The position numbers and the translations under genes were made by a program. The notes beneath the pieces are model-generated. The model ran no database searches. It was not told the origin of the DNA and saw nothing but the letters and a program-made list of their open reading frames with translations. This document shows, in pieces, positions 19,835 to 29,587 of a DNA stretch of 64,000 nt; position 1 is the stretch's first letter; every line of letters starts with the position of its first letter. The DNA lies in NCBI RefSeq assembly GCF_043678055.1, contig NZ_JBHEQA010000001.1, forward strand, positions 744,001-808,000, written 5' to 3'. The DNA is from Spongiimicrobium salis. Lineage in GTDB: Bacteria > Bacteroidota > Bacteroidia > Flavobacteriales > Flavobacteriaceae.

Positions 19835-22800
19835 TTATTGTTTTACAAGCCTGAGGATTTCCGTTTTCTGCGCTCCCTTTACTTGGACAAAATAAAATCC
19901 ATTGGGATATGCCCCCATGTCTAACTCCTTTTCCGAATCGGAAGAAGTGGTTTCGTACAGTACACGGCCTGTCATATCGATCAAGCGTATTTGTTTCTTC
20001 CCTTGCATTCCTTGAATCGTTACCTTACTCATTGCAGGGTTTGGAAAAATAATCATTTCAGGGGATACCACTTCTGTATTGATCAAATTGGATTGCAAAT
20101 TTGTACTTACAGAACAATCTGCACTATATAGCGTATGGGAGCTTTTAAACCACCCGGAATACCCTGCTGCTGCACTGGGGTTATCAACTTCCACACAATT
20201 CAATGAGGGGTTACCTTGTACATCCAATATTGTAATATTTTGATTATTCCCATTTCTAAGATTTAAGGATGTCAATCCATTTGAAAATAGACCTACCACC
20301 TGTAAATTTGGATTATTGGCCAAGTTTAGGCTACTCAACGAAACATTATTCCTTATATCCAAACTTTCTAAATTGGTATTGGAACTCAAATTTAAGGTAC
20401 TCACATCGGTAACTACCAACCTTAAGGTCTTAAGATTGACATTTGGGGAAAGATCAAGATTTGCAATTCCAAGACAACTATCGCATTTTAAACTCTCCAA
20501 ATTAATGAAAGCTTCCAATCCTGTTACATCTACTGGTTCGTCATCATCTGCATTGGGATCTTGATAGGCCATATATTTATCTAAATCCAAGTTAATTACG
20601 CTTTCTGCATCTGAACGGCAAATAGATTGGTTAACAATGCCATCCGAATCGGCTCCAATTTCAATAAGCACTTGCTCAAATTTTGCATCAGGAATAAAAA
20701 TAGATTCACATTCCTTAAAATTGATGTTTCTAAAAAAACTTTCTTGTACTGTTGGGTTACTGTCTTTATCTGCAATAAAGGTTACATACGAAAAATTTCC
20801 AGTTACAAAATCCCCAACAGGAATCCGATAAGTTTTCCAACCATTGTTGACAGTCATATCTGCAGTAGTATAATCCCTATAGGTTTGGTTAGCCCAAGGT
20901 GCATTCTGCGTTCCTGCCAACTGGAATTGCGCTTGATTTGAATTGCTTCCAAAGCTATTATCATTGTCAACTCCTATCCCATGAATCTCTCCCAAACCTG
21001 TCACTTTAAATTCAAACTCCAGAATTGTGTTGGGCGTAATATTATAATTTAAATCTGCTCTTTTCCAAGAATTATCATAAAGTCTTAGGGTACTACCAGA
21101 ATTCAAAACTTCATTAAAGCCATTATCATCTGCATAAGTTACTACTTCACGTTCAATAGCATTTATCAATATGCCCGTTGGTTCTTCCCTGAACGTAATA
21201 TTTCTAAAAAAGCTTTCTTGCAAACTTGTATCGCCATTATCCTTATCCCCAAAGAAAACAATATGGGCAATATCTCCCGTGAGATAATCTCCCAATGGAA
21301 TGGAATAGGACTTCCAGCCATCATTGGAATTCATATCGGTAGTATTGTAATTATTATAATCTTCATTATCCCAATTTACTCCTTGGGTACCCGCCAACTT
21401 AAAAAACTCTTCTGGCAAGCCAGTACCTGCAAAATCAATACTGGTATCGCTGTCAAACCCTATTCCATGTAGTTCTGCAAGGATATTTATCTTGAATTCA
21501 AATTCCACCACCGTATTCGGAGTGATGGTGTAATTCATATTGGCCTTTTTCCATGAATTTCCGGATAATTTCAAAGTCGTCCCATTCTCCAATACTTCAA
21601 AAGCCCCTTGATCCGGCCCTCCAGGATAAGAGGTGACTTCCTGATCTTCTCCATTGATCAATAGTCCAGATGGTTCTTCCCTAAATGTAATATTTCTAAA
21701 AAAGCTTTCTTGCAAACTTTTATCGCCATTGTCCTTATCTCCAAAAAAAACAATGTGGGCAATATCTCCCGTAAGATAATCTCCCAATGGAATGGAATAG
21801 GACTTCCAGCCATCATTGGAATTCATATCGGCAGTACTGTAATTGTTATAGTCTTCATTATCCCAGTTGACTCCTTGGGTACCCGCCAACTTAAAAAATT
21901 CTTCTGGCAATCCAGTGCCTGCAAAATCAATACTGGTATCGCTGTCAAACCCTATTCCATGTAGCTCTGCAAGGGTATTTATCTTGAATTCAAATTCCAC
22001 CACTGTATTGGGAGTGATGGTGTAATTCATATCCGTCTTTTTCCATGAATTTCCAGATAATTTCAAGGTGGTCTTATTCTCCAATACTTCAAAAGCTCCT
22101 TGATCTGGCCCTCCAGGATAGGATGTGACTTCTAAATCTTCTCCGTTAACATTTAAATTGACCTGTTGTTTTTCCAAAATATCAAAATCTTTTGCCAGCC
22201 ATGCCAAATAGATTTCTAGATCAGAATATCCCGCATTATTGACAACTTGATATGCTCCAAAATCCCAATGTATAGTAACTCCTGTTCCATCACCTGTAAT
22301 GTTATGTTGGTTTTCGAAAATATCGGATATCCCATTGTTATTAGTATCGGCATCTGCCGTGCCGCCGGCAATAATAGGAAAAACACCTGTCTGAGCAACT
22401 ACGCCAGTACCTGAATTAATATGATTAATAATTCGAATATCATGACTATCCCTAGGAAAAGCACCCGCATATAACAATAGGGTATCTTTTAGGCCTGCAG
22501 TTGGCTTAGGAACATACGAACTCCTGTACAAAGGTGTAGTTTTTACATATTGCGGATCTATGTTTGGCGCTATTTCTCTGCTATAAGGGCCTATGTCATT
22601 TCCGTTTACATAGAAATAAGAATTTTCAATAGTATTTGTTTCTCCATTTACCGGATTGGGTGCCGCTCTATTAAATGCATTTGAATTTCCTAAAGTGACT
22701 TGCGAACTGCCTTCATACACATTATTCTCTACGGTGACTTTAAGGCCATCAGTAGGTTGCGTTGCGAACCTAACCCCATAAATCAAATTATTGATCTGTT

Positions 22801-23503
22801 CAAAAGTCAAATCCAAATGGTCTACGGTATTCGCTCTTATATTTCTTTCGTTCGTTAAGGCATGTATCGTATTTAATACAGATACATTTTTAGATCTTTG
22901 AATCAAAAAACTTTTAATATTTTCTGATACTATGGAACGCTGAAAAGTAATATTTTCAGCATTTGCTATTGCCACATTTTCGTCTAAAGCCCAACTTATA
23001 GAACAATGATCTATAATGACATTGTTCACAGTAGTTTCGTTAAAACCCCGTATCTTGATTGCGTCCCTATTAGATTCGGTACTTGTAATACTGTCCTGTC
23101 TAAACCTTAGATTTCTAACAATAACATTGCTTGCACTGATACGTAACTCAGCTCCACGAATGAGTATTCCACCTCCAGGCGCCGTTTCCCCTGCTATAGT
23201 AACGTCCCCATTAGCCTCTTTAATATCCAAGTAATCGTTTCCTGTATGTATAATTGTTCCACCAACCGTGAAAACAATAATTCTTGGTCCTGTCTCTCGC
23301 AATGCCGCATCAAGGGAACCAGGCCCATTTGAATTCAAGTTGGTTACCTTAACTATCCTTCCACCGCGACCTCCTGTTGTATTTTCTCCAAATCCCTCCG
23401 CTGTAGGAAAGGCTTTTAAGTTGTCAAGAACAATCTGTTGACCGTTAAGTGCACTAGAAATTAAAGTAAATAAGATGAGTAGTAGTAGTGTAATTTGTTT
23501 CAT
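19835..23503 (-). CDS. Secreted pectate-lyase-like (parallel beta-helix) protein with repeated beta-sandwich domains and type IX sorting domain
   Basis: 1,222 residues. A signal peptide ends at about residue 21 (ALNGQQ). Residues about 30-440 form a right-handed beta-helix of the pectate lyase superfamily (AFPTAEGFGENTTGGRGG, VIIDHCSISWALDENVAI), related to PL1-type enzymes. The insert DTNNNGISDIFENQ looks like a calcium-binding loop. Three similar domains of about 155 residues follow at about 451-615, 616-778 and 779-933, probably carbohydrate-binding beta-sandwiches; the first two are near-identical. A leucine-rich segment (about 940-1125) and a type IX sorting domain (about 1144-1222, MIIFPNPAMSKVTIQ) end the protein. 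It is probably cell-surface or secreted and degrades pectin-like or other uronic-acid polymers; the substrate is inferred. Confidence 0.85.
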   Translation of the reverse strand: MKQITLLLLILFTLISSALNGQQIVLDNLKAFPTAEGFGENTTGGRGGRIVKVTNLNSNGPGSLDAALRETGPRIIVFTVGGTIIHTGNDYLDIKEANGDVTIAGETAPGGGILIRGAELRISASNVIVRNLRFRQDSITSTESNRDAIKIRGFNETTVNNVIIDHCSISWALDENVAIANAENITFQRSIVSENIKSFLIQRSKNVSVLNTIHALTNERNIRANTVDHLDLTFEQINNLIYGVRFATQPTDGLKVTVENNVYEGSSQVTLGNSNAFNRAAPNPVNGETNTIENSYFYVNGNDIGPYSREIAPNIDPQYVKTTPLYRSSYVPKPTAGLKDTLLLYAGAFPRDSHDIRIINHINSGTGVVAQTGVFPIIAGGTADADTNNNGISDIFENQHNITGDGTGVTIHWDFGAYQVVNNAGYSDLEIYLAWLAKDFDILEKQQVNLNVNGEDLEVTSYPGGPDQGAFEVLENKTTLKLSGNSWKKTDMNYTITPNTVVEFEFKINTLAELHGIGFDSDTSIDFAGTGLPEEFFKLAGTQGVNWDNEDYNNYSTADMNSNDGWKSYSIPLGDYLTGDIAHIVFFGDKDNGDKSLQESFFRNITFREEPSGLLINGEDQEVTSYPGGPDQGAFEVLENGTTLKLSGNSWKKANMNYTITPNTVVEFEFKINILAELHGIGFDSDTSIDFAGTGLPEEFFKLAGTQGVNWDNEDYNNYNTTDMNSNDGWKSYSIPLGDYLTGDIAHIVFFGDKDNGDTSLQESFFRNITFREEPTGILINAIEREVVTYADDNGFNEVLNSGSTLRLYDNSWKRADLNYNITPNTILEFEFKVTGLGEIHGIGVDNDNSFGSNSNQAQFQLAGTQNAPWANQTYRDYTTADMTVNNGWKTYRIPVGDFVTGNFSYVTFIADKDSNPTVQESFFRNINFKECESIFIPDAKFEQVLIEIGADSDGIVNQSICRSDAESVINLDLDKYMAYQDPNADDDEPVDVTGLEAFINLESLKCDSCLGIANLDLSPNVNLKTLRLVVTDVSTLNLSSNTNLESLDIRNNVSLSSLNLANNPNLQVVGLFSNGLTSLNLRNGNNQNITILDVQGNPSLNCVEVDNPSAAAGYSGWFKSSHTLYSADCSVSTNLQSNLINTEVVSPEMIIFPNPAMSKVTIQGMQGKKQIRLIDMTGRVLYETTSSDSEKELDMGAYPNGFYFVQVKGAQKTEILRLVKQ
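21179..22152 (-). repeat. In-frame tandem duplication, 492-bp period, inside the pectate-lyase-like gene
   Basis: Two copies (about 21179-21660 and 21671-22152) match at well over 90 percent of bases by eye. The period of 492 bp equals 164 codons, one whole beta-sandwich domain plus linker. A third, older copy (about 20700-21165) is clearly homologous in protein but diverged in DNA. The similarity at silent sites indicates recent duplication or gene conversion. Confidence 0.9.
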
Positions 23504-23624
23504 TTGCTTTGGCTTTTGTTTCTAAAACCAAAGTAACGAAAATAATATCCATATATATAAAATAAACTATTAAATATAGGTTAAGAAATACTATTCTTAC
23601 AGATAAATACTAATTAAGGGACAC

Positions 23625-24449
23625 CTAAAGCTTTTTCTTGCTCAATACCGCGGTATCCAGGAATTCGGTAATGGTAATTTTTGGTGTGCCGTAGAGTTGT
23701 ATTCTGGCGGATCCTTTTGCCGCGAGTTCAATTTCCTTATAGGCGTATATTCTTGACTTTGCCGTACCATTGATTTTTAAAGTGGCCATGGCCGCTTCGT
23801 ATTTCTCTGCCTTCATATTGGCACTGCCCGTAGCGTCAACGGTCAATACATCAGTGGTGCCCTCTAAATTGAGGGTTGCACTTCGTTTGATATCTAAATT
23901 TGTACGCTCGGTTACCGCATAAATTCTAGTGTTGATCTTATCCGACAAATGCATTGATAGGGAATCTACATCGAGATTGAAATTCCCAGAGCTATTTCCT
24001 TCCATATTCACATCTATAAGCGCAGCATTTGCATTCAATTCCAGTTTGGCGTTTTCATAAGCGTTTATAAAGAGTTCATCGGCATCAATAGGTTGTTCTG
24101 CAACAATCTTCCCTTTCTTTATACTAATGCTTTGCAACTGATCATAGCGTACCGTGATATCCAATTTCTTCTTTCCGGTAATTTTGTAAAACGAACTAAT
24201 GACCAAGGTCTCTCCCGACACCTTAAACTTAAGGACATCGATCAAATTATCATCAGCATTGATATCATAACCATTGGTTGCCCCTTTAACCAATCTAATT
24301 TCCAAGTCATCATTAAGCTCTATGGCATTAAAAGGAGGCAAATCTTCGCGGACTTCAATCACATTTTTGCTGCCTTTTATCTTTGGCTTACGTTGTGCCT
24401 GTATTTGAATACTGAATAAAACGAGTAAGAGAACGATACTATTTTTCAC
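23625..24449 (-). CDS. DUF2807 (head GIN domain) envelope protein
   Basis: 274 residues with a signal peptide ending at QIQAQR (about residue 19). The remainder matches the DUF2807/'putative auto-transporter adhesin, head GIN domain' family: an opening of the form VIEVREDLPPFNAIELNDDL, then repeated short beta strands containing alternating small and charged residues, consistent with a beta-helix (LNLEGTTDVLTVDATGSANM). Members are common in Bacteroidetes and have no established biochemical role. It lies alone between the pectate-lyase-like gene and the respiratory operon, with about 120 and 210 bp of spacer. Confidence 0.8.
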   Translation of the reverse strand: MKNSIVLLLVLFSIQIQAQRKPKIKGSKNVIEVREDLPPFNAIELNDDLEIRLVKGATNGYDINADDNLIDVLKFKVSGETLVISSFYKITGKKKLDITVRYDQLQSISIKKGKIVAEQPIDADELFINAYENAKLELNANAALIDVNMEGNSSGNFNLDVDSLSMHLSDKINTRIYAVTERTNLDIKRSATLNLEGTTDVLTVDATGSANMKAEKYEAAMATLKINGTAKSRIYAYKEIELAAKGSARIQLYGTPKITITEFLDTAVLSKKKL

Positions 24450-24615
24450 TTGGATAGATTTTTTGATTTATGAATATATGATTCTTCATTTTCTTTAAAA
24501 ATACAAGGATCTCCTTTCTTTCCTTTATTATAAGAAACATAAAGTGCTTATAAGTCACTTAATTAATACAAAGAAAGTGATATTATAAAGGATATCACAA
24601 ATTGTACCATAAAAA

Positions 24616-24638
24616 AACCCATCTTGTGAAGATGGGTT
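24616..24638 (-). terminator. Terminator of the act-cox respiratory operon
   Basis: AACCCATCTT (24616-24625) pairs with AAGATGGGTT (24629-24638) with a 3-base loop. On the minus strand it is followed by seven T. It lies 25 bp beyond the coxA stop codon. Confidence 0.92.
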
Positions 24639-24662
24639 CTCTTTATATTTTAAGGTAATGTT

Positions 24663-26477
24663 TTAGTGATTGAGTTCTTCCTCATCCTCTTGTAAGGGGA
24701 TATTTTGAGGAACAAAATCCTGCCCTGGAAGTATATACTCCCCGTTCTCCTGCGTCTTACTATAATCGTATGCCCAACGATATACATGTGGAATTTCACC
24801 AGGCCAGTTTCCATGAATGTGCTCTTGAGGAGCTGTCCATTCCAAAGTATTGGATTTCCATGGGTTTACAGGTCCTTTCTTTCCGTAGAAGATACTACTG
24901 ATAAAATTGTATAGGAAGATAAGCTGCGCCAAACCGGCAATAAGGGCAAATACCGTAATCAATACATTCACATCTGTCAATTCATCGAACATAGGGAAAG
25001 CGGTATTTTCATAATAACGTCTTGGAACTCCTGCCATTCCCACAAAGTGCATAGGGAAGAATACTCCATAGGCGCAAATCGCGGTTATCCAAAAGTGAAC
25101 ATAGCCCAGATTTTTGTTCATCATCTTTCCTTCAAACATTTTAGGGAACCAGTGATAAACTCCGGCAAACAGACCATATAGTGCAGATATACCCATTACC
25201 AAATGGAAATGTGCTACCACAAAATAGGTATCGTGAACATTGATATCCAATGTACTATCTCCTAGAATAATTCCCGTAAGTCCACCCGAAATAAAGGTCG
25301 ATACCAATCCTATCGAAAAGAGCATTCCAGGATTCAATTGCAGGTTTCCTTTCCAAAGGGTGGTAATATAGTTAAATGCCTTCACTGCCGATGGTATTGC
25401 GATCAACAAGGTGGTAAACGTAAATACAGAACCTAGGAACGGATTCATTCCCGAGATAAACATATGGTGTCCCCATACGATAGTAGATAAGAAAGCAATG
25501 GCCAAAATAGAGGCAACCATGGCTCTATATCCGAATATAGGTTTACGTGCATTGGTTGACATCACTTCTGAGGTAATCCCCAGAGCAGGCAGCAATACAA
25601 TATATACTTCCGGATGTCCTAGGAACCAGAACAAGTGCTCATAAAGTACCGGAGAACCTCCTTGATAATGCAATACCTCGCCTTGAATAAAAATATCCGA
25701 TAAGAAGAAAGAAGTTCCGAAGCTTCTATCCATGATCAATAATAAAGCTGCGGATAACAATACTGGGAAGGATATCACCCCAATAATTGCTGTTACGAAA
25801 AAGGCCCAAATGGTCAATGGCAATCTTGTCATTGACATTCCCTTGGTTCTAAGGTTGATTACCGTAACAATATAATTCAGGGATCCCAATAGCGAAGAGG
25901 CAATAAAAATAGCCATGGAAACCAGCCATAAAGTCATCCCCATTCCAGAACCTGACTGCGCCATGGGCAATGCACTAAGCGGAGGATAAATGGTCCAACC
26001 TGCTGATGCTGGGCCTGCCTCAACGAAGAGCGAAATAACCATGATAACACTGGACAAGAAGAATAGCCAGTAAGAAATCATATTCAAAAAGCCAGAAGCC
26101 ATATCCCTCGCACCAATCTGCAATGGAATTAATAAATTACTGAAGGTACCACTTAATCCTGCGGTTAATACAAAGAATACCATAATGGTACCATGAATGG
26201 TCACCAATGCCAAATAAATATCTGCATCCATCACCCCATCTGGTGCCCATTTCCCTAAAAAGGTTTCAAAGATGGCGAAAGATTCTCCCGGCCAAGCCAA
26301 CTGCATTCTGAACATTAATGACATAGCGATTCCAATGAATCCCATAATCAAACCAGTAATCAAATACTGCTTGGAAATCATCTTGTGATCCTGACTAAAT
26401 ATGTATTTAGTGACAAAGGTTTCTTTATGATGATGATGTCCGTGATCTTCTCCGTGTTCGTGTCCTGTTCCTGACAT
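24663..26477 (-). CDS. coxA: Cytochrome c oxidase subunit I
   Basis: 604 residues, about 12 to 14 transmembrane helices. This is the catalytic heme-copper subunit reducing oxygen to water in the inner membrane. CuB and heme ligands are visible: WFLGHPEVYIVLLP (His and the cross-linked Tyr), WGHHMFISGM (the CuB His pair) and TYFVVAHFHLVMG (heme a3 and heme a ligands). The N-terminus is His-rich (HEHGEDHGHHHH, seven His within residues 6-17), of unknown role. It is the last gene of the operon, 46 bp after coxB, and is followed by a strong terminator. No subunit III gene occurs in this window. Confidence 0.97.
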   Translation of the reverse strand: MSGTGHEHGEDHGHHHHKETFVTKYIFSQDHKMISKQYLITGLIMGFIGIAMSLMFRMQLAWPGESFAIFETFLGKWAPDGVMDADIYLALVTIHGTIMVFFVLTAGLSGTFSNLLIPLQIGARDMASGFLNMISYWLFFLSSVIMVISLFVEAGPASAGWTIYPPLSALPMAQSGSGMGMTLWLVSMAIFIASSLLGSLNYIVTVINLRTKGMSMTRLPLTIWAFFVTAIIGVISFPVLLSAALLLIMDRSFGTSFFLSDIFIQGEVLHYQGGSPVLYEHLFWFLGHPEVYIVLLPALGITSEVMSTNARKPIFGYRAMVASILAIAFLSTIVWGHHMFISGMNPFLGSVFTFTTLLIAIPSAVKAFNYITTLWKGNLQLNPGMLFSIGLVSTFISGGLTGIILGDSTLDINVHDTYFVVAHFHLVMGISALYGLFAGVYHWFPKMFEGKMMNKNLGYVHFWITAICAYGVFFPMHFVGMAGVPRRYYENTAFPMFDELTDVNVLITVFALIAGLAQLIFLYNFISSIFYGKKGPVNPWKSNTLEWTAPQEHIHGNWPGEIPHVYRWAYDYSKTQENGEYILPGQDFVPQNIPLQEDEEELNH

Positions 26478-26523
26478 AACCCAGTATTTATTTTTAAATT
26501 AAATTTTCTTTTTAAACAACCCC

Positions 26524-27627
26524 TTATTGAGCAGGAGTCATCGTCTCTTTAAATGTCTTCTGCTTAGCCATCCAAGCTTGGTATTCCTCTTCTGTTTCTA
26601 CAATAATCTTCATCTGCATGTTGTAGTGTGATTTTCCACAAATCTTATTACAAAGTAGGATATAGTCAAACTCCCAAGGGTCCAATAATTCTTTTGTAGG
26701 CTCTCCATTGGCCTGTAGGATAGCATTTTCAGCACGAATTTTCTCGTTCTTCTCCGCTCTCAGTTTATTCGTACGCTTTACTTTATCTACCACTTCAGGA
26801 TTCTGTCTCATTTCTTCCGTGGTATATTTTGGAGTAAAAGAGAATTGCGTTATCATACCGGGCACACAGTTCATCTGGGCTCTAAAGTGAGGCATATAAG
26901 CTGAATGCAATACATCTTGCGAACGCATTTCAAAATTCACCTTTCTACCTACCGGCAAATGCAATTCTTTCACAATAACATCATCTGCAGCATTGGGGTC
27001 TGCAATATCCAAACCAAGCACATTGGCGTTGGCAATATCAATCATTCTAACATTGGCTTTTCCCAAGGTGTTGTCATCTGCTCCTCCATATCTGGCGGTC
27101 CAATTAAATTGCTGTGCGTATAATTCAATATGTAAGGGATCATCCTCTTCATTGATATCCATAATATTAGTCCAAGTGTACAAGCCCCATAAAATTAGGC
27201 CCGCCAAAACAATTACAGGGATAATGGTCCATACTGCTTCCAACATATTATTATCTGCAAAGAAAAGGGCCTTTTTACCTTCAACTCCGCGATACTTATA
27301 ACTGAAATAGTGCAATAAGGCCTGCGTAATCGTCTGTACAAAAAAGATAATCACAAAAGATACCAGCATTAAATAATCGTAATCCCCACCATGTTCCGAA
27401 GCCGCCTCTGGCAATAGGAATTTTGTGTATTTCCAAAAACTAAATATGGTAATTCCATAAATAAAGATGAGAAAGGCAAACATGAGATACCCATTATTTT
27501 TGTTATCGGTATCGTTTGCTATTTCAGAATTTGCTGTCCTAACTTGTGACAATTCAAATATCTTGGTCATTTGCCAAATTGCAATTGCCACTAAGACTAA
27601 AACGGTTATCGTTAATAATGCAGTCAT
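26524..27627 (-). CDS. coxB: Cytochrome c oxidase subunit II
   Basis: 367 residues with three hydrophobic segments: one at the N-terminus, one at about residues 50-67 and one at about 90-155 that may hold two helices. The periplasmic cupredoxin domain with the binuclear CuA centre follows. CuA ligands are in VLHSAYMPHFRAQMN and LLCNKICGKSHYNMQM (the CxxxC pair, His and Met). A charged insertion (about 275-315, RTNKLRAEKNEKIRAEN) separates the two ligand segments and is longer than in the proteobacterial protein. It lacks a fused cytochrome c domain, so electrons must arrive from the complex III cytochromes encoded upstream. It starts 31 bp after actF. Confidence 0.95.
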   Translation of the reverse strand: MTALLTITVLVLVAIAIWQMTKIFELSQVRTANSEIANDTDNKNNGYLMFAFLIFIYGITIFSFWKYTKFLLPEAASEHGGDYDYLMLVSFVIIFFVQTITQALLHYFSYKYRGVEGKKALFFADNNMLEAVWTIIPVIVLAGLILWGLYTWTNIMDINEEDDPLHIELYAQQFNWTARYGGADDNTLGKANVRMIDIANANVLGLDIADPNAADDVIVKELHLPVGRKVNFEMRSQDVLHSAYMPHFRAQMNCVPGMITQFSFTPKYTTEEMRQNPEVVDKVKRTNKLRAEKNEKIRAENAILQANGEPTKELLDPWEFDYILLCNKICGKSHYNMQMKIIVETEEEYQAWMAKQKTFKETMTPAQ

Positions 27628-27658
27628 TGTATGATCTATATTATACTTTAAAAACTAA

Positions 27659-28999
27659 CTAGTAATGAAAATGTCTACTTTCTTCAATAAACGGATTGCG
27701 TTTGGGCTGAATCGGCGCACTTGCCAATGCTCTAAACACCCAGAAAATAAACAATCCGGCGAAGAATAATATTGCACTGATCTCCGGAATACCAATGAAC
27801 CATTGATCTCCAACCGTAGCAGGCATAATCATATTATAAATATCTAAATAATGTCCCGATAAAATGACAATACCCGTCATTACCACGAACCAATTCATTC
27901 GTTTAAAATCACTGTTCATCAACAAGAGTACAGGGAACAAGAAATTCATGGCCACCATGCCAAAGAAAGGCAATTGGTAATCGTTGAATCTGGTCACAAA
28001 GTAAGTTGCTTCTTCGGGAATACCTGCATACCATATCAACATAAACTGAGAAAACCACAAATAGGTCCAGAAAATACTGATTCCGAACATAAACTTGGCC
28101 AAATCGTGAATATGGCTATTATTTACTTCTTCCAAATATCCTTTGGACTTCAAATAAATGGTCACCATAGCAATCACCGTGATTCCAGATACAAACATAC
28201 TGGCAAAAACATACCATCCAAATAAGGTACTGTACCAGTGTGGATCTACACTCATGATCCAATCCCATGACATTATAGATTCCGTATATAAATAGAATAC
28301 CAAGAAAGCCGCAGAGATTCTAAAGTTCTTCTTGAAATTGGAATTGTCATTGGCATTATCCTGAGCCAAAGAAAACTTGCGGGAATACTCGCGATAGGCA
28401 ATCCATCCACCTAAGAAGATAGCAGCCCTTAAGAGGAAAAACCACCCTTTAAGGTATCCAGATTTTCCTTGAAGCAATTCGTCGTGGGCAACCACATCTG
28501 GATCCATCCAAACAAATAAGTGATTCATATGGGCTACTGACATTGCCAACAATGCAAATACGATAATACCCCCCGGCACCATATAGGAGGTTATTCCTTC
28601 CATTACTCTAAATAATAGAGGCGACCATCCTGCCTGAGCTGCCCTTTGAATGGCATAAAAAGCTAAAACGCCCAGCGCTATCATCATAAAGAAAAAAGCG
28701 GCTACATAGGTCGCGGCCCATGGCTTGTTCTGCAACTGATGCATCACGTGTTCCGCATGTTCATCTCCATGATCTTCCCCAGCAGCTTCGGATGCACCAT
28801 GCCCATCTGCTTTCGTCTCATGTGCCGCAGCTTCCCCATGAGAAGCTTCTTCTCCATGTCCGTCACCATGGCTCGCCACCATTTTCATGGCTTCTTCAGG
28901 TGTTCCTGGAGTGGAAAGAAATCCACTTGCCATTCCTAAAACTCCGACGGCCATCAGAATAAATGAAGCTATTTTTAGTCTATTTGAAAAAGTGTACAT
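27659..28999 (-). CDS. actF: Alternative complex III subunit ActF (NrfD-like membrane subunit)
   Basis: 446 residues from the chosen start MYTFSNRLKIASF; an in-frame extension to 29068 exists but would overlap the actE coding region by 52 bp and lacks membrane character. About ten transmembrane helices are seen. ActF is one of two quinol-side membrane subunits of alternative complex III, the bc1-independent quinol:cytochrome c oxidoreductase. An unusual His-rich extracytoplasmic or loop segment lies at about residues 43-88 with nine histidines (SHGDGHGEEASHGE and following). It starts 17 bp after actE in the operon. Confidence 0.93.
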   Translation of the reverse strand: MYTFSNRLKIASFILMAVGVLGMASGFLSTPGTPEEAMKMVASHGDGHGEEASHGEAAAHETKADGHGASEAAGEDHGDEHAEHVMHQLQNKPWAATYVAAFFFMMIALGVLAFYAIQRAAQAGWSPLLFRVMEGITSYMVPGGIIVFALLAMSVAHMNHLFVWMDPDVVAHDELLQGKSGYLKGWFFLLRAAIFLGGWIAYREYSRKFSLAQDNANDNSNFKKNFRISAAFLVFYLYTESIMSWDWIMSVDPHWYSTLFGWYVFASMFVSGITVIAMVTIYLKSKGYLEEVNNSHIHDLAKFMFGISIFWTYLWFSQFMLIWYAGIPEEATYFVTRFNDYQLPFFGMVAMNFLFPVLLLMNSDFKRMNWFVVMTGIVILSGHYLDIYNMIMPATVGDQWFIGIPEISAILFFAGLFIFWVFRALASAPIQPKRNPFIEESRHFHY

Positions 29000-29016
29000 A
29001 CTTCTAGCTCTATGTA

Positions 29017-29577
29017 TTATTTTGTTAAATCTTGTTTCAATTTCATAACGTACTCTGCCACTTGCCAACGCTCCTCAATATTCAATTGATTGGCATAGGA
29101 ACCCATAGAGTTCAAACCATAATAAATGGTATGATAGGTACTTCCAACAGTTACATTTCTAGCCACATCATCATAGCTGGGAACTCCTACGAACTTCTCT
29201 CTCTTTGCCAAATATCCTTGTCCATCTCCCTTATTGCCATGGCATATGGCACAATAAATATTATATAACTCTGCCCCTGTCGCTAAATTCTCTTCCCTAT
29301 TTAGAGAATCTAAAGGACTTGGTTGTAAACGTGCCAACTCTTTTCCTTCAGGGCCATTATCAAATTCATAAGGCATCCATCCCCGTGGAATGGTATTTTC
29401 GACAGGTTCCATAGCCTCCATTTCCTTTTTAAGAAAATCTACCTTTTGATAGGTCTCATAGCCTACGGGCTCATACATATTAGGCATGTACTGGTAGTTT
29501 GGGGCATTTGTATCTGCACAGCAAGCCAATGCGAGCACCAATCCCAATACCACTATTATCTTTTTAAAACTATTCAT
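29017..29577 (-). CDS. actE: Alternative complex III subunit ActE, monoheme cytochrome c lipoprotein
   Basis: 186 residues from the start MNSFKKIIVVLG; nine upstream in-frame residues are possible, but this start places the signal sequence correctly and leaves 10 bp after actD. The signal ends in the lipobox LALAC, so the protein is a probable lipoprotein facing the periplasm. One heme c site, CAICHGNKGDG, is present at about residues 130-134, and a distal Met ligand is plausible in NSMGSYANQL. In alternative complex III this subunit passes electrons towards the oxidase. Confidence 0.93.
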   Translation of the reverse strand: MNSFKKIIVVLGLVLALACCADTNAPNYQYMPNMYEPVGYETYQKVDFLKKEMEAMEPVENTIPRGWMPYEFDNGPEGKELARLQPSPLDSLNREENLATGAELYNIYCAICHGNKGDGQGYLAKREKFVGVPSYDDVARNVTVGSTYHTIYYGLNSMGSYANQLNIEERWQVAEYVMKLKQDLTK

Positions 29578-29587
29578 AATTATATGA

